A DNA stretch of 64,000 nucleotides from Caulobacter radicis (GTDB taxonomy: Bacteria; Pseudomonadota; Alphaproteobacteria; Caulobacterales; Caulobacteraceae): contig NZ_QDKO01000015.1 of NCBI RefSeq assembly GCF_003094615.1, forward strand, positions 62,001-126,000, in the 5' to 3' direction. Below the pieces are notes generated by a model. That model saw only the letters and a list, made by a program, of their open reading frames with translations, made no database searches and was not told where the DNA came from. This document shows, in pieces, positions 17,846-29,438 of the stretch. The translations under genes were made by a program, and so were the position numbers. Every line of letters starts with the position of its first letter. The stretch's first letter is position 1.

Positions 17846-18823
17846 TCAAAGGCGCAGGACGCAGGCGCCCCAGGTCAGGCCGCCGCCCATCGCTTCCAGC
17901 AGAAGCAGGTCGCCAGGCTTGATCCGGCCGTCCGCGACCCCGTGGGCGAAAGCCAAGGGAATCGAGGCGGCCGAGGTGTTGGCGTGCAGCGCCACCGTCG
18001 AGATCACCTTTTCCTCGTCGATGCCGCAGCGATTGGCCACGCCCTGCAGGATTCGCTGGTTGGCCTGGTGCGGAATGAACCAGTCCACCTCGGGCACCGT
18101 CACCCCCGCCTTCTCGGCGGCGGCGTGGATGGCCTCTGAGATGTTGATCACCGCATGCTTGAAGACCTGGTTGCCCAGCATCCGCAGCTTGCCCACCGTG
18201 CCCGTGGTCGACGGACCGCCGTCGACATAGAGCAGGTCCTGCTTGGTCCCGTCGGCGCGCAGGGCGAAGCCCAGCATGCCGCGATCGGCCGTGGTCCCCT
18301 CGCCTTCCTGCGGCTCCAGCACCACCGCGCCGGCGCCGTCGCCGAACAGCACGCAGGTGCCGCGGTCGGTCCAGTCCATCAGGCGGGTCATGGCCTCGGC
18401 GCCGATCACCAGGGCGCACTTGGCGTTGCCGCGGGCGATGAAGCCGTCGGCCACCGACAGGGCGTAGACGAAGCCCGAGCAAACGGCCTGGACGTCGAAG
18501 GCGATGCCGACGCCCGCGCCCAGCTTGCGCTGGACGATGGCGGCGGTGGCCGGGAAGGTCAGGTCGGGCGTGGTGGTCGCCACGATGATCAGGTCGACGT
18601 CGGCGGCGGTCTTGCCGGCGCGCTCCAGCGCCTGCTTGGCGGCTTCCACGGCCAGGTCCGACACGGCCTGATCGTCGGCGGCCTTGTGGCGCTGACGGAT
18701 GCCCGTGCGCTCGACGATCCACTCGTCGGACGTGTCGACGATCTTTGACAGCTCTTCGTTGGTGACGATCTGCGGCGGCAGGTAGGCCCCGACGCCGGTC
18801 ACCACGCTGCGAACTACGCTCAC
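17846..18823 (-). CDS. fabH: Beta-ketoacyl-ACP synthase III
   Basis: Starts fatty acid synthesis by condensing acetyl-CoA with malonyl-ACP. The 325-aa protein has the full catalytic triad: Cys115 in QAVCSGF, the histidine in WFIPHQANQRI and the asparagine in ALHANTSAASIP. The C-terminal LLLEAMGGGLTWGA motif is typical. It overlaps plsX by four bases (18820-18823), so the two are translationally coupled. Confidence 0.97.
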   Translation of the reverse strand: MSVVRSVVTGVGAYLPPQIVTNEELSKIVDTSDEWIVERTGIRQRHKAADDQAVSDLAVEAAKQALERAGKTAADVDLIIVATTTPDLTFPATAAIVQRKLGAGVGIAFDVQAVCSGFVYALSVADGFIARGNAKCALVIGAEAMTRLMDWTDRGTCVLFGDGAGAVVLEPQEGEGTTADRGMLGFALRADGTKQDLLYVDGGPSTTGTVGKLRMLGNQVFKHAVINISEAIHAAAEKAGVTVPEVDWFIPHQANQRILQGVANRCGIDEEKVISTVALHANTSAASIPLAFAHGVADGRIKPGDLLLLEAMGGGLTWGACVLRL

Positions 18824-19902
18824 TCGGCGGCTCCCTGGGTTTCGGCGCCGTCGGCGCCGTCGTCCTTGGCCGCTTGGTCTTTTTCCGCGGTCAGACGCTT
18901 CAGATTACGATCGATCTCGGCGGTGAAGTCGCTGCGCGCGAGGTCCACCGCCACTCGGACGGCCGAGGCGAAGCCATTGGCGTCGGCGCCGCCGTGGCTC
19001 TTCACCACGATGCCGTTGAGGCCAAGCAGCGGCCCGCCGTTGACCCGGCCGGGGTCCAGACGCCGCTTCATCTTCTTCAGCGAGCCCGAGGCGATCAGCG
19101 CGCCCAGCATGGCCAGCGGGCCGGCCGTCAGGGTCTGCTTGATCTCATTGCCAAAGAACCGCGCCAGGCCCTCGGCTGTCTTCAGGGCGACATTGCCGGT
19201 GAAGCCGTCGGTGACGACCACGTCCACCGTGCCGTAGGCGATGTCGGTGCCCTCGACGAAGCCGCGATAGTCGAAGTCGAAGTGCGGGCTGTCCTGCAGG
19301 ATGCGATGCGCCTCGCGCACCTCCTCATGGCCCTTCTGCTCCTCGGAGCCGACATTGAGCAGGCCAACGGTCGGACGTTCCGAGCCATGCACGGCGTGAT
19401 GGAAGGCCGCGCCCATAATGGCGAACTCGACCAGCTGCTCGGCGTCGCTCTCGACATTGGCGCCGACGTCCAGCACCGCCGAGATGCCCTTCATCGTCGG
19501 CCAGGAGGCGACGATGGCCGGGCGCTCCAGATCCGCGCTCATGCGCAGGATCAGCTTGGAGATCGCCATCAGGGCGCCGGTGTTGCCGGCCGAGACGCAG
19601 GCGGCCGCCTCGCCCGAACGGATCGCCTCGACGGCGTTCCAAAGGCTGGAGCCCTTGCCCCGGCGCATGGCCTGGGCGGGCTTTTCGTCCATGGCGATGG
19701 ACTTGTCGGTATGGACGACGGTGCAGACCGCCCGCGCGGCGGGCGCGCGCGCCAGTTCGGCGTTCAGCGCGACCTCGTCGCCGTGCACCAGGAAGCGCAC
19801 GTCGGGCAGGGTCTTGGCCGCGATCTCCAGCGCCGGAACGACCACGGACGGACCGTGATCCCCGCCCATGGCGTCGATCGAGATGACTACAGGCTTGGGC
19901 AC
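18820..19902 (-). CDS. plsX: Phosphate acyltransferase PlsX
   Basis: Converts acyl-ACP to acyl-phosphate for phospholipid synthesis. The 360-aa sequence begins ISIDAMGGDHGPSVVVPALE, the PlsX signature, and contains SAGNTGALMAISKLILR and DGFTGNVALKTAEG. An acidic C-terminal tail of about 25 residues is not conserved. It is upstream of fabH in an operon with DUF177 about 85 bp before it. Confidence 0.97.
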   Translation of the reverse strand: MPKPVVISIDAMGGDHGPSVVVPALEIAAKTLPDVRFLVHGDEVALNAELARAPAARAVCTVVHTDKSIAMDEKPAQAMRRGKGSSLWNAVEAIRSGEAAACVSAGNTGALMAISKLILRMSADLERPAIVASWPTMKGISAVLDVGANVESDAEQLVEFAIMGAAFHHAVHGSERPTVGLLNVGSEEQKGHEEVREAHRILQDSPHFDFDYRGFVEGTDIAYGTVDVVVTDGFTGNVALKTAEGLARFFGNEIKQTLTAGPLAMLGALIASGSLKKMKRRLDPGRVNGGPLLGLNGIVVKSHGGADANGFASAVRVAVDLARSDFTAEIDRNLKRLTAEKDQAAKDDGADGAETQGAAE

Positions 19903-19986
19903 GAGGCGCTATCGACTCCTTAGACGGTCGCGACGCGGCCGATGATTCCCCGGCGTGATATCACGCCGGAAGGCGTAAGGGCCAAC

Positions 19987-20526
19987 TCAGCCCTCGTCGC
20001 CCTTCGTTTTAAGCCCCTTCAACGCCGCGAAGGGAGAAAGCTCAACCGGTTCGGGCGGTTGCACGAACACCGCGCCCGGCTTGCGCGGGAACGGGTCCAG
20101 CTCCAGCGCCAGATGTTCGATGACATAGCCCGAGACGTCGATCGCCTCGCCTTCCAGCACGTCGGGCGGATCGTCGCCGTCGGGTTCGAGGCCCAGCTCG
20201 CCGCCCTCGTCCTGTGGGGCGTGCTCGCTGTTGGCCGGCAGCACGCGCAGGCTGAAGCGAGCGTCGATGGGGGTCTCGAAGTCCTCGCTGGTGACGCCGC
20301 AGGTCTGTACGACGCGGGCGCGCAGCACGCCCGACACCTCGGCGCCGTCCATCCACGAGCGCAGATAGACCTGGGCCTCCAGCAGGTCGAGCGACACCAG
20401 GCCCAGCTGCTTGGCGATGGCCTTGCGCACGGTTTCGTCGGGCGCGAGCTTCAGGTCCACCCCGCCGCGGTCGACGCGGGCCAGGGTGACGGTGCTCGGC
20501 CAGGGATCAATCAGACGTTCGGCCAT
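19987..20526 (-). CDS. DUF177 (YceD-family) protein
   Basis: The 179-aa protein has the YceD core near residues 60-75 (LRARVVQTCGVTSEDFETPID), with the conserved cysteine, and an acidic region with DGDDPPDVLEGEAID. YceD proteins are linked to 23S rRNA accumulation and commonly precede rpmF-plsX; here rpmF is absent between the two. Its start overlaps the end of the upstream chaperone gene by 16 bases. Confidence 0.88.
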   Translation of the reverse strand: MAERLIDPWPSTVTLARVDRGGVDLKLAPDETVRKAIAKQLGLVSLDLLEAQVYLRSWMDGAEVSGVLRARVVQTCGVTSEDFETPIDARFSLRVLPANSEHAPQDEGGELGLEPDGDDPPDVLEGEAIDVSGYVIEHLALELDPFPRKPGAVFVQPPEPVELSPFAALKGLKTKGDEG

Positions 20527-21041
20527 TGCACTTCTCCGTTCAGCAGGGCGTCCAGCGACTGCTCCGCCAGAGCTTCGCGCGCCGACCGCACATAGGCGCT
20601 AACGGCCGCGACGTCACCCTCGCCGCGCTCCTCGAACACGGTGCGGGCCAGGGCGGCGTCCAGTTCGGCGCAGTCCGGCAACGTCGCGAAGGCCTCGTCA
20701 TAGGTCTTCAGCCGGCCGTAGAAGGCGCCGGCCAGCTTCTTCATCTTCTTGCCGACGGCGGTGTCGGACACGCCGATTTCACGGAAGGCGTCGTCGAGAC
20801 CGCGGACGTAGGAGTCGAAAGCCGCCTGCGAGGTCTCGGCCGCAGCCTCGCCCTGCCCTTTCAGCCGCTCGATCACCAGCACAACGTGCAGGGTGAAGAG
20901 CTCGAACCGGCCCTCCATCGAGTCGCGAACGCCCAGCTGCGCGTAGAATCGTGACGATCGGGCCTGGGCCGTCGCCGATGCATAGAGTTTTTCCCCCGCC
21001 AGCGTCGCGGGCCTGGGCTTGATTAGCCAATCCAGAAACAT
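20511..21041 (-). CDS. Ubiquinol-cytochrome c chaperone (CBP3/UQCC1 family)
   Basis: A 176-aa protein matching the bacterial relatives of mitochondrial Cbp3: ARSSRFYAQLGVRDSMEGRF near residue 30, HVVLVIERLKG, AFDSYVRGLDDAFREIGVSD and KKMKKLAGAFYGRLKTY. The mitochondrial protein assists cytochrome b maturation in complex III; the same role here is inferred. First gene of the run leading to DUF177, plsX and fabH. Confidence 0.9.
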   Translation of the reverse strand: MFLDWLIKPRPATLAGEKLYASATAQARSSRFYAQLGVRDSMEGRFELFTLHVVLVIERLKGQGEAAAETSQAAFDSYVRGLDDAFREIGVSDTAVGKKMKKLAGAFYGRLKTYDEAFATLPDCAELDAALARTVFEERGEGDVAAVSAYVRSAREALAEQSLDALLNGEVQWPNV

Positions 21042-21162
21042 TCCACGCCTCTATTTCGCCGCGAGCCGCCACTAGATGGCCTGAGCATCCACGCGGGCCA
21101 TTGAACTAAGCCCGCGCGGGCGATAGGTCAAAGTCCAGCCTTCTTCCGGTTCCGGAGCCTCA

Positions 21163-21651
21163 ATGTCTCGCCCCGCCGTTTTCGCCGCCGCCGCCATCGG
21201 CCTCGCCGCCGTCGTCGGAGGCTGCACGCCGCTGACGAGCTATTCCGGCTTCCAGGCCATCGAGGCCAAGCCGGCCGACATGAAGATTGGCGAGGACAGC
21301 AAGTCCACCGTCCGCGAGAAGCTGGGCACGCCGTCGGCGGTCTCCACCTTCGACAGCGACGCCTGGTACTACATCTCGCAGACCACCGACCGCGTGGCCT
21401 TCTACAAGCCGCGCGTGATCAAGCGCGACGTCGTGGCCATCAAGTTCAACACGGCCGACGAGAAGGTCGCCTCGGTCGACACCTTCACCCTGAAGGACGG
21501 CAAGGTCATCGCCTACAACGGCCGCGAGACCCCGACCCGCGGTCGCGAGATGACCGTGCTCGAGCAGCTGCTCGGCACCGTCGGTCGCGGCGGCATGCTG
21601 CCTCAGGACGACGAGGGCGTTCCCGGCACCCGCCCCGGCGACCGTCGCTAG
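21163..21651 (+). CDS. bamE: Outer membrane assembly lipoprotein BamE
   Basis: A 162-aa lipoprotein with a signal ending in the lipobox VGGC (Cys near 22). The mature domain matches SmpA/OmlA: KIGEDSKSTVREKLGTPSAVS then the tryptophan-tyrosine segment DAWYYISQTTDRVAFYKP. BamE supports the BamA complex that inserts outer membrane beta-barrels. It is divergent from the CBP3-like gene, with about 120 bp between them. Confidence 0.92.
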   Translation: MSRPAVFAAAAIGLAAVVGGCTPLTSYSGFQAIEAKPADMKIGEDSKSTVREKLGTPSAVSTFDSDAWYYISQTTDRVAFYKPRVIKRDVVAIKFNTADEKVASVDTFTLKDGKVIAYNGRETPTRGREMTVLEQLLGTVGRGGMLPQDDEGVPGTRPGDRR

Positions 21652-21831
21652 ACTGACGATCAAGTCGGTTAACCGACACTTCAACCTTACCAAAGCTTGA
21701 CTATAAGCGCGTGATTTCGTGCGACTTTTTGTCGCCGTATCAACGTTTCCTCAAGCACGCCCGTCACAACCTTCCCGTCTGATCGACGCGGGGCCCCAAC
21801 CCTGGCGTCGGTTGCTCTGGGGGAGATGGTC

Positions 21832-22389
21832 GTGAGCGCGCTCGATCTGCGGGCGTTGACGATGCTCATCGTCGACGACAACGCCAACATGCGCGGCATC
21901 CTGGCCGCGATCCTGAAGTCCGCTGGGGTGCGGCGCATTCTCGAGGCCGGCGACGGCGTCGAGGGGCTGAAGCTGTTTTCCGAACGCGAGGTCGACATCG
22001 TGTTCACCGACCTGATGATGCAGCCGGTGGACGGGTTGTCATTCGTGCACTGGATCCGCAATTCGCAGGCCAGCCCCAACCCGTACGCGCCGATCATCAT
22101 GATGACCGGCCACGCCACCCGCCGCAGCCTCGACGAGGCGCGGATGGCCGGGGTGACCGAGTTCCTGGCCAAGCCGCTGACGGCGCGCGGGGTCATGCAT
22201 CGCATCAACGAGGTCATCAACAACCCCCGCGATTTCGTCCGCACGGAGGCCTATTTCGGCCCCTGCCGCCGACGCCGCATCGACCACGACTTCGCCGGCG
22301 ACGAGCGACGCGGCGCCCAGCCCGCTCCGAACGCCCCGGGCGGCGGGGCCGACCCTGTCTACGACTTCGATCCCGAAGAGGTCTACTGA
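21832..22389 (+). CDS. CheY-like response regulator without output domain
   Basis: One receiver domain: acidic pocket in LIVDDNANMRG, the phosphoacceptor aspartate in DIVFTDLMMQPVDG, the conserved Thr in IIMMTGHA and the Lys in FLAKPLTARG. After about residue 125 the tail is Arg- then Asp/Pro-rich and probably unfolded. The start is a GTG at 21832, because the GGGGGAG ribosome site directly abuts the ATG at 21826 and is better spaced from the GTG. No histidine kinase is nearby; it may be a single-domain or phosphorelay partner. Confidence 0.87.
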   Translation: MSALDLRALTMLIVDDNANMRGILAAILKSAGVRRILEAGDGVEGLKLFSEREVDIVFTDLMMQPVDGLSFVHWIRNSQASPNPYAPIIMMTGHATRRSLDEARMAGVTEFLAKPLTARGVMHRINEVINNPRDFVRTEAYFGPCRRRRIDHDFAGDERRGAQPAPNAPGGGADPVYDFDPEEVY

Positions 22390-22405
22390 AGCTCCCCAGA
22401 CGAAA

Positions 22406-22435
22406 AACACCCCGGAGCGGCGGCTCCGGGGTGTT
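22406..22435. terminator. Bidirectional intrinsic terminator
   Basis: A 13-bp perfect stem (AACACCCCGGAGC at 22406-22418 and GCTCCGGGGTGTT at 22423-22435) with a 4-nt loop sits between the convergent response regulator and hppA. A five-A stretch just before it gives a T-run for hppA. Confidence 0.9.
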
Positions 22436-22457
22436 CTCGTTCAGGCCGGTATCGAGA

Positions 22458-24593
22458 TCAGCCGTGGGCCAGCACCGCCAGCAGCAGCAGGGCCACGATG
22501 TTGGTGATCTTGATCATCGGGTTCACGGCGGGACCCGAGGTGTCCTTGTAGGGATCGCCGACGGTGTCGCCGGTGACGGCGGCCTTGTGGGTTTCGCCGC
22601 CCTTCTTGTGCAGGACGCCGTCCTTGTCGGTGAAGCCTTCCTCGATCACCTTCTTGGCGTTGTCCCAGGCGCCGCCGCCGCTGGTCATCGAGATGGCGAC
22701 GAACAGGCCGGTGACGATCACCCCCATCAGCATGGCGCCGAGACAGGCAAAGGCGTCGACCTTGCCGGCGATGGCGTTGATGACGAAGAACAGCACCACC
22801 GGCGAGACCACCGGCAGAAGGCTTGGCACGATCATCTCGCGGATGGCGGCCTTGGTCAGGATGTCGACGGCCTTGCCGTACTCGGGCTTGGTCTCGTAGG
22901 TCATGATGCCCGGGTTTTCGCGGAACTGGCGACGGACCTCGGCCACCACCGACTCGGCCGCGCGCCCCACGGCGGTCATCGACAGACCCCCGAACAGGAA
23001 CGGCAGCAGGCCGCCGAACAGCAGGCCGACCACGACATAGGGATTGGACAGGTCGAAGCTGACCGCCCCCATGCCGTCGAAGAAGCTGCCGGGGGCGGCG
23101 TTCTCGGAGAAGAACTTCAGGTCCTCGGTATAGGCCGCGAACAGCACCAGCGCCCCCAGGCCCGCCGAACCGATGGCGTAGCCCTTGGTGACGGCCTTGG
23201 TGGTGTTGCCGACCGCGTCCAGGGCGTCGGTGGTGACGCGGACTTCCGGAGGAAGGCCGGCCATCTCGGCGATGCCGCCAGCGTTGTCGGTGACCGGACC
23301 GAAGGCGTCCAGAGCGACGATGAAGCCGGCCAGGGACAGCATGGTGGTGGTGGCGATGGCGATGCCGAAGAGGCCCGCCAGGTTATAGGTCACGACGATG
23401 CCGACAATGATGGTCAGGGCCGGCAGGGCCGTGGACTCCAGCGACATGGCCAGGCCCTGGATGACGTTGGTGCCGTGACCGGACACCGAGGCCTGGGCCA
23501 CCGACTTCACCGGCCGGAAGCCCGTGCCGGTGTAGTATTCGGTGATCACCACGATCAGCGCCGTCACCGCCAGGCCCACGAGACCGCAGTAGAACAGGTT
23601 GTCGGCGGTGAAGAGACGGCCGTCCAGGTCGATGGCGTCCGGGACGAGCTGGTGGATCACCCACCACACCGCCGGGATCGACAGCAGACCGGTGACGATC
23701 AGGCCCTGATAGAGGGCCCCCATGATGTTGTTCTTCTTGCCCAGGCGGACGAAGAAGGCGCCGACGATCGAGGTGACGATGCACACCGCGCAGATGGCCA
23801 GCGGCAGGATCATCATCGAGCCGACGACGTCGGTGCCGGTGAAGAAGATCGCCGCCAGCACCATGGTTGCGACCGTGGTCACCGCATAGGTCTCGAACAG
23901 GTCGGCGGCCATGCCTGCGCAGTCGCCGACGTTGTCGCCCACGTTGTCGGCGATGGTCGCGGCGTTGCGGGGGTCGTCCTCGGGAATGCCGGCCTCGACC
24001 TTGCCGACGAGGTCGCCGCCCACGTCGGCGCCCTTGGTGAAGATGCCGCCGCCCAGGCGGGCGAAGATCGAGATCAAGCTGGCGCCGAAGCCCAGCGCCA
24101 CCAGCGAGTCGATCACGACCCGATCGGCGCCCTCATGCCCGACCGACAGCAGCAGGGTGTAGTATCCGGCCACGCCCAGCAGCGCGAAGCCCGCCACCAG
24201 CATGCCGGTGACCGCGCCCGAGGTGAAGGCCATCGACAGGCCCTTGGCCAGGCTCTCGGACGAGGCCTGGGCGGTGCGCACGTTGGCCCGCACCGAGATC
24301 AGCATGCCGGCGAACCCCGCCAGGCCCGAGAGGATCGCGCCCAGCGCGAAGCCGACGGGCTGCTCCCAGCCCTTGAAGAAGAACGCGAGCAAAGCCACGA
24401 CCACGACGCCGACGATGGCGATGGTCGTGTACTGACGGTTCAGATAGGCCTGGGCGCCTTCCTGAATGGCCGCGGCGATTTCCTGCATCTTCGCATCGCC
24501 CGGCGAGGCCTTCAAAAGCCTGGCGGTCTGAACCGCGCCATACAGCACCGCCAGAAGCCCGGCGCCGATGGCTACGTAAAGCCAAGAACTCAT
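22458..24593 (-). CDS. hppA: Membrane-bound proton-translocating pyrophosphatase, K+-independent type
   Basis: Couples hydrolysis of pyrophosphate to proton pumping. The ATG at 24593 gives 711 aa with about sixteen membrane helices; the 47 upstream in-frame codons are discarded. Substrate site motifs include [39 protein letters not shown] and the C-terminal [15 protein letters not shown]. The segment [10 protein letters not shown] has lysine where K+-dependent enzymes have alanine, indicating the K+-independent class. Transcription is convergent with the response regulator. Confidence 0.96.
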   Translation of the reverse strand: MSSWLYVAIGAGLLAVLYGAVQTARLLKASPGDAKMQEIAAAIQEGAQAYLNRQYTTIAIVGVVVVALLAFFFKGWEQPVGFALGAILSGLAGFAGMLISVRANVRTAQASSESLAKGLSMAFTSGAVTGMLVAGFALLGVAGYYTLLLSVGHEGADRVVIDSLVALGFGASLISIFARLGGGIFTKGADVGGDLVGKVEAGIPEDDPRNAATIADNVGDNVGDCAGMAADLFETYAVTTVATMVLAAIFFTGTDVVGSMMILPLAICAVCIVTSIVGAFFVRLGKKNNIMGALYQGLIVTGLLSIPAVWWVIHQLVPDAIDLDGRLFTADNLFYCGLVGLAVTALIVVITEYYTGTGFRPVKSVAQASVSGHGTNVIQGLAMSLESTALPALTIIVGIVVTYNLAGLFGIAIATTTMLSLAGFIVALDAFGPVTDNAGGIAEMAGLPPEVRVTTDALDAVGNTTKAVTKGYAIGSAGLGALVLFAAYTEDLKFFSENAAPGSFFDGMGAVSFDLSNPYVVVGLLFGGLLPFLFGGLSMTAVGRAAESVVAEVRRQFRENPGIMTYETKPEYGKAVDILTKAAIREMIVPSLLPVVSPVVLFFVINAIAGKVDAFACLGAMLMGVIVTGLFVAISMTSGGGAWDNAKKVIEEGFTDKDGVLHKKGGETHKAAVTGDTVGDPYKDTSGPAVNPMIKITNIVALLLLAVLAHG

Positions 24594-24807
24594 GGGTGTT
24601 GTGCCCCTTCGTGTTTCAATCACGAGGGGTCGCGGTTCCCGGCATGGAGGATCGACAAGCGCCCCAGGCCAGGAGCGGCGGGCGGGCCTTAGGGCCTCAT
24701 TCCCCCTCGAAGCTCCCTGATCTGGCCCCGACATCGGCGCCAGGGGGAAACACTGACATCCACAAGCCTAGCGCGCAACCGCTTGCGAGAACGGCGTTCG
24801 CGAAGCT

Positions 24808-25332
24808 TCAGGGGATGATCGGAGCCGAATCGGCGGGCGGCGACGCCGGCTTGGCCGCGGCCTTCGGCGCCGCCTTGGGGAACGGCACGAAGTTGCGCGG
24901 CGTCTGCTTGCCGATGGTCACGGCGGCGACCTTGCCCTTGCCGACCAGGGCGACGGCCTCGCGCATGACGATGGCCTTCACCTTGCCATCGTCGAGCAGG
25001 ACGTAGCTGCCGGGCTTGTTGAGCGGCTGCTTGTGCGCCGCGCGCACCAGCGCGTCGCGCAGCAGCGGCTCCTTGCCGGCGAAGGCGGTGACGTCGCCCG
25101 CCGGCGGCAAGGTCAGCGACAACTCGACGAAGATGTAGTTGATCAGGCGCCCCTCGGCGACGATCGGCAGGGCCATGGAGCCCAGCTTGATCACCGGATC
25201 TTCCTTCTCCTTCTCGCCCTCCCCGCCTTCCTTCTTCTTCTCCTTGCCGGAGGCGAAGGCGGGCGCGGCGCACAGCGCGAGCGGCGCGGCAAGCGCCAGC
25301 AGGGCGCGACGGGACAGAGCGGTCGAGGTCAT
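24808..25332 (-). CDS. Exported hypothetical protein with charged linker
   Basis: The 174-aa product has a signal sequence with SRRALLALAAPLALCAAPAFA, a run of Lys/Glu residues (about 29-46), then a compact domain with IKLGSMALPIVAEGRLINYIFVELSLTL and alternating strands, and an Ala/Pro-rich tail. The strand pattern loosely recalls the periplasmic domain of FliL-like proteins, but I would not assign it. It is transcribed toward hppA; the 214-bp gap between them must contain the hppA promoter. Confidence 0.6.
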   Translation of the reverse strand: MTSTALSRRALLALAAPLALCAAPAFASGKEKKKEGGEGEKEKEDPVIKLGSMALPIVAEGRLINYIFVELSLTLPPAGDVTAFAGKEPLLRDALVRAAHKQPLNKPGSYVLLDDGKVKAIVMREAVALVGKGKVAAVTIGKQTPRNFVPFPKAAPKAAAKPASPPADSAPIIP

Positions 25333-25380
25333 GCCCGCCTGTTAACCGAGAAGGCTTGAGGTTTCGCTACCGAGGCGACG

Positions 25381-26463
25381 TCAGCCGTGCAGCCAGCCTA
25401 GCCGCTGGGGCGTGATGTCCTTGCCCTTGAACAGGGCGCAGACCCCCTCGCCCTCGACGAACTCGCCGATGTCGCGCACCGGCAGGCCGGCGGCGAAGGC
25501 GGCGGCCTGGAAGGCGGCGACGTCGGCGGCGGGAACGGCGCAGACGACCTCGTAGTCGTCGCCGCCCGAAGCCAGGGACATGCGGGCCTCGCCGCGCTCG
25601 GGCTGGGCTTCCAGCCACTTGCGGGCGCCGGTCGACAGCGGCAGGCGGTCGAGGTCGACCTTGACCTGCAGGCCGCTGGCCTTGGCGATGTGGCCCGCGT
25701 CGGCCAACAGGCCGTCGGAGACGTCGGCGGCGGCGTGGGCGAACTGGCGCAAGGCCTCGCGCAGCGCCAGGCGCGGCGCGGGCGTGCGATAGCGGCGCAC
25801 GAGGCCGCCGTCGGGATCCTCGACCTCGCCCCAGTGGGCCAGCAGGCCAAGCCAGCCGTCGCCGATGCTGCCGGAAACCATCAGGCGGTCGCCGGCCTTG
25901 GCGCCGCGCCGCAGGACGGCCGCCCCTTGCGGCACCCAGCCCAGCAGGGTCGCCGAGACGACCATGGCGCCGGAGGTGGTGACGGTGTCGCCGCCCAGAA
26001 GATTGACGCCGTAGGCCTGGCCGTCCTCGGCCAGGCCGCGGGCGAAGGTTTCGCGGTCCTCGACCGTCGTGCCTGAAGGCCAGCCGACAGCCAGGAAATA
26101 GCCGTAGGGCTCGGCGCCCTTGGCGGCGAGATCGGACAGATTGGTGCGCAGCAGGCGCCGGGCGACGATGTCGAGATCCTCGCCGGCCAGGAAGTGCACG
26201 CCCGCGACCATGGCGTCCTTGGTGATCACCAGGTCGTAGCCGGGGCGCGAGGGCAGCACCGCCGCGTCGTCCAGCAGGTCGAGCGCGACGGGGTCGCCGT
26301 TGGTCAGAGGACGCAGGTGGGTCGCGATCAGCTCGAACTCGTCCGGGCCCGACGGCGCGGCCGCCGGAGGGACGTCGTCGAACCACGACTCGTCGTCCTC
26401 CGCCGCCGGCGCCACGGCCGGGGCGGGATCGTCGAACCAGTCGTCGTCAGACTCGGGCGTCAC
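25381..26463 (-). CDS. thiL: Thiamine-monophosphate kinase with acidic N-terminal extension
   Basis: Phosphorylates thiamine monophosphate to the active diphosphate with ATP. The catalytic part begins near residue 41 ([13 protein letters not shown]) and shows ThiL motifs: [49 protein letters not shown] and [18 protein letters not shown]. The first 40 residues are unusual and carry a repeated D-x-x-W-F-D-D element (residues 6-12 and 23-30) with Pro/Ala linkers. The gene overlaps nusB by 17 bases, and no methionine offers a shorter start, so the extension is likely translated. Confidence 0.93.
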   Translation of the reverse strand: MTPESDDDWFDDPAPAVAPAAEDDESWFDDVPPAAAPSGPDEFELIATHLRPLTNGDPVALDLLDDAAVLPSRPGYDLVITKDAMVAGVHFLAGEDLDIVARRLLRTNLSDLAAKGAEPYGYFLAVGWPSGTTVEDRETFARGLAEDGQAYGVNLLGGDTVTTSGAMVVSATLLGWVPQGAAVLRRGAKAGDRLMVSGSIGDGWLGLLAHWGEVEDPDGGLVRRYRTPAPRLALREALRQFAHAAADVSDGLLADAGHIAKASGLQVKVDLDRLPLSTGARKWLEAQPERGEARMSLASGGDDYEVVCAVPAADVAAFQAAAFAAGLPVRDIGEFVEGEGVCALFKGKDITPQRLGWLHG

Positions 26464-26902
26464 GCGCGATGGCGTCCAGGGCGCCGTTGATGAAGCCGGC
26501 TTCCGGCCCCTCGAAGAACGACTTGGCGATCTCGACGTACTCGTCGATCACCACCTCGGTCGGAACGTCCGGGCGGTTCATCAGCTCGTAGGCGCCGGCG
26601 CGCAGCACGGCGCGGGCGGTAGCGTCCAGGCGCTCGAGCTTCCAGCCCGAGGCCAGGCGGCGCACGATGGCCGGGTCGATGATCGCCTGCTTGGAGACGA
26701 CGCCCTTCACCAGGTCGGCGAAGAAGGACTCGTCGGCCTGGGCCAGCTGGGCGCCCTCGGTGTCCTCGACGGCGCGGTCGAAGCGGTGCTCGGAGAACTC
26801 GCGGACCACGGCGTCGACGCCGGCGCCGGAGACTTCCATCTGGTAGAGGGCCTGCACGGCCGCCAGACGCGAAACGGAACGGGGCTGGATGCGCTTGCTC
26901 AT
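26447..26902 (-). CDS. nusB: Transcription antitermination factor NusB
   Basis: NusB with S10 binds boxA in rRNA antitermination. The ATG at 26902 gives 151 aa. Visible features are the Arg-rich N-terminus [19 protein letters not shown] and the C-terminal [17 protein letters not shown] motif. Its start overlaps the ribH stop by four bases and its end overlaps thiL, giving the tightly coupled ribH-nusB-thiL unit common in alphaproteobacteria. Confidence 0.95.
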   Translation of the reverse strand: MSKRIQPRSVSRLAAVQALYQMEVSGAGVDAVVREFSEHRFDRAVEDTEGAQLAQADESFFADLVKGVVSKQAIIDPAIVRRLASGWKLERLDATARAVLRAGAYELMNRPDVPTEVVIDEYVEIAKSFFEGPEAGFINGALDAIARDARV

Positions 26903-27363
26903 CGCGCTTGTCCCGACAGCTGACGCTTCAAACCCACGATCTCCAGGCATTCCCGAGCGGCTTGGCCCCCGCGGTCGCCCTGCGAGAGGCGTGCGCGATT
27001 CCAGGCCTGATCCTCGTCATCAACCGTCAACACGCCGTAACCAATGGCCAACCTTTTTCCGACGGCCAGGTCCTGCAGGCCGCGAGCGGTCTCGTTGGAC
27101 ACGATCTCGAAGTGGTAGGTCTCGCCGCGCACGACGGCGCCCAGCGCGATGTAGCCGTCGTAACGCACGCCCGACGGGCCCTTGCCGGCCTCTTCGGCGA
27201 TGGCGATGGCGGCCGGGATCTGCAGGGCGTCGGAAACGGTGACGACCTCGTACTCCGCCCCCTGGGCCTCGATCGCCTGCACGGCGCCGGCCAGCAGCGC
27301 GTCCGACAGGCCCGAATAACGGCGCCCCTCGACGATCAGCAGACGAATCCTGTCTTCCACCAT
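26899..27363 (-). CDS. ribH: 6,7-dimethyl-8-ribityllumazine synthase
   Basis: Penultimate riboflavin synthesis enzyme, condensing the pyrimidine and butanone phosphate precursors. The 154 residues from the ATG at 27363 match the family length. Signatures are [32 protein letters not shown] with the active-site histidine, and [14 protein letters not shown]. The ribD, ribE and ribBA genes that often precede ribH are not present in this window. Confidence 0.96.
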   Translation of the reverse strand: MVEDRIRLLIVEGRRYSGLSDALLAGAVQAIEAQGAEYEVVTVSDALQIPAAIAIAEEAGKGPSGVRYDGYIALGAVVRGETYHFEIVSNETARGLQDLAVGKRLAIGYGVLTVDDEDQAWNRARLSQGDRGGQAARECLEIVGLKRQLSGQAR

Positions 27364-27444
27364 ATGCCTCTGAACTCCTGGGCGGACGGGAGGCCTCACA
27401 GGGCCGTCACACGCCGACCCGAAAAATCGAATCGTAGGATGCGC

Positions 27445-27918
27445 CTATAGCTCGTCTTCGGCGACGTCGCTCAAGCCTTCTTCGCCCAAAAACTTCGCGA
27501 AATCACTGGTCTCCCGGAAATCGCGATAAACCGAGGCGTAGCGGACGTAGGCCACGTCATCGAGCGACTTCAGGGCCTTCATCACCATTTCGCCAACGAC
27601 CGACGACTGGAGCTCGGTCTCGCCCTGGCTTTCCAGCTGGCGGACGATGCCGTTGACCATCCGCTCGACCCGCTCGCCCTCGATCGGACGCTTGCGGGTG
27701 GCCAGCGAGATCGAGCGCATCAGCTTGTCGCGGTCGAACGGCGAGCGACGACCCGACCGCTTGACGATGATCAGCTCGCGAAGCTGGACGCGTTCGAAGG
27801 TCGTGAAGCGGCCGCCGCACTCCGGACAGAGGCGGCGACGGCGGATGGCCGCGCCGTCTTCCGACGGGCGGCTGTCCTTCACCTGGCTTTCGGCGTGGCC
27901 GCAGAATGGGCAGCGCAT
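27445..27918 (-). CDS. nrdR: Transcriptional repressor NrdR
   Basis: ATP/dATP-sensing repressor of ribonucleotide reductase genes. The 157-aa protein has the N-terminal zinc ribbon (CPFCG at residues 3-7, [12 protein letters not shown] near 31) and the ATP-cone with [20 protein letters not shown] sequence (here [17 protein letters not shown]). It follows glyA by 32 bp in the same direction, a conserved pair. Confidence 0.96.
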   Translation of the reverse strand: MRCPFCGHAESQVKDSRPSEDGAAIRRRRLCPECGGRFTTFERVQLRELIIVKRSGRRSPFDRDKLMRSISLATRKRPIEGERVERMVNGIVRQLESQGETELQSSVVGEMVMKALKSLDDVAYVRYASVYRDFRETSDFAKFLGEEGLSDVAEDEL

Positions 27919-27950
27919 GATCTTGGGCCCTCCCCTGCGGCCTTAGGCCA

Positions 27951-29240
<1,290 letters not shown>

Positions 29241-29438
29241 CGGCAGCTCCTTGGGGCGGGCGGCTGGGCTTTGGGCGGCGCGCTCCCGCAAGCGGGAGTC
29301 GACGGCGCTCTCTTTAGCGTCCTTCGCGCCGCGATCAATGACGGAACCGCGACGATAACCATGCGTTGGTGACGAACCTCGGCGGGGTGTTGCCGCCGCG
29401 CCGAGCGTTTTTGAGTGCAAACGAACAGAACGGGCGGG

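Noticed and set aside
21669..21684. Possible CtrA site TTAA-N7-TTCA upstream of the response regulator
   Set aside because: The second half is mismatched and the site lies about 150 bp before the gene; too weak to annotate.
22431..24692. 753-codon plus-strand ORF
   Set aside because: Antisense shadow of hppA, with no recognisable domain.
26464..26902. TPP riboswitch for thiL
   Set aside because: thiL overlaps nusB, leaving no leader; no THI element pattern seen.
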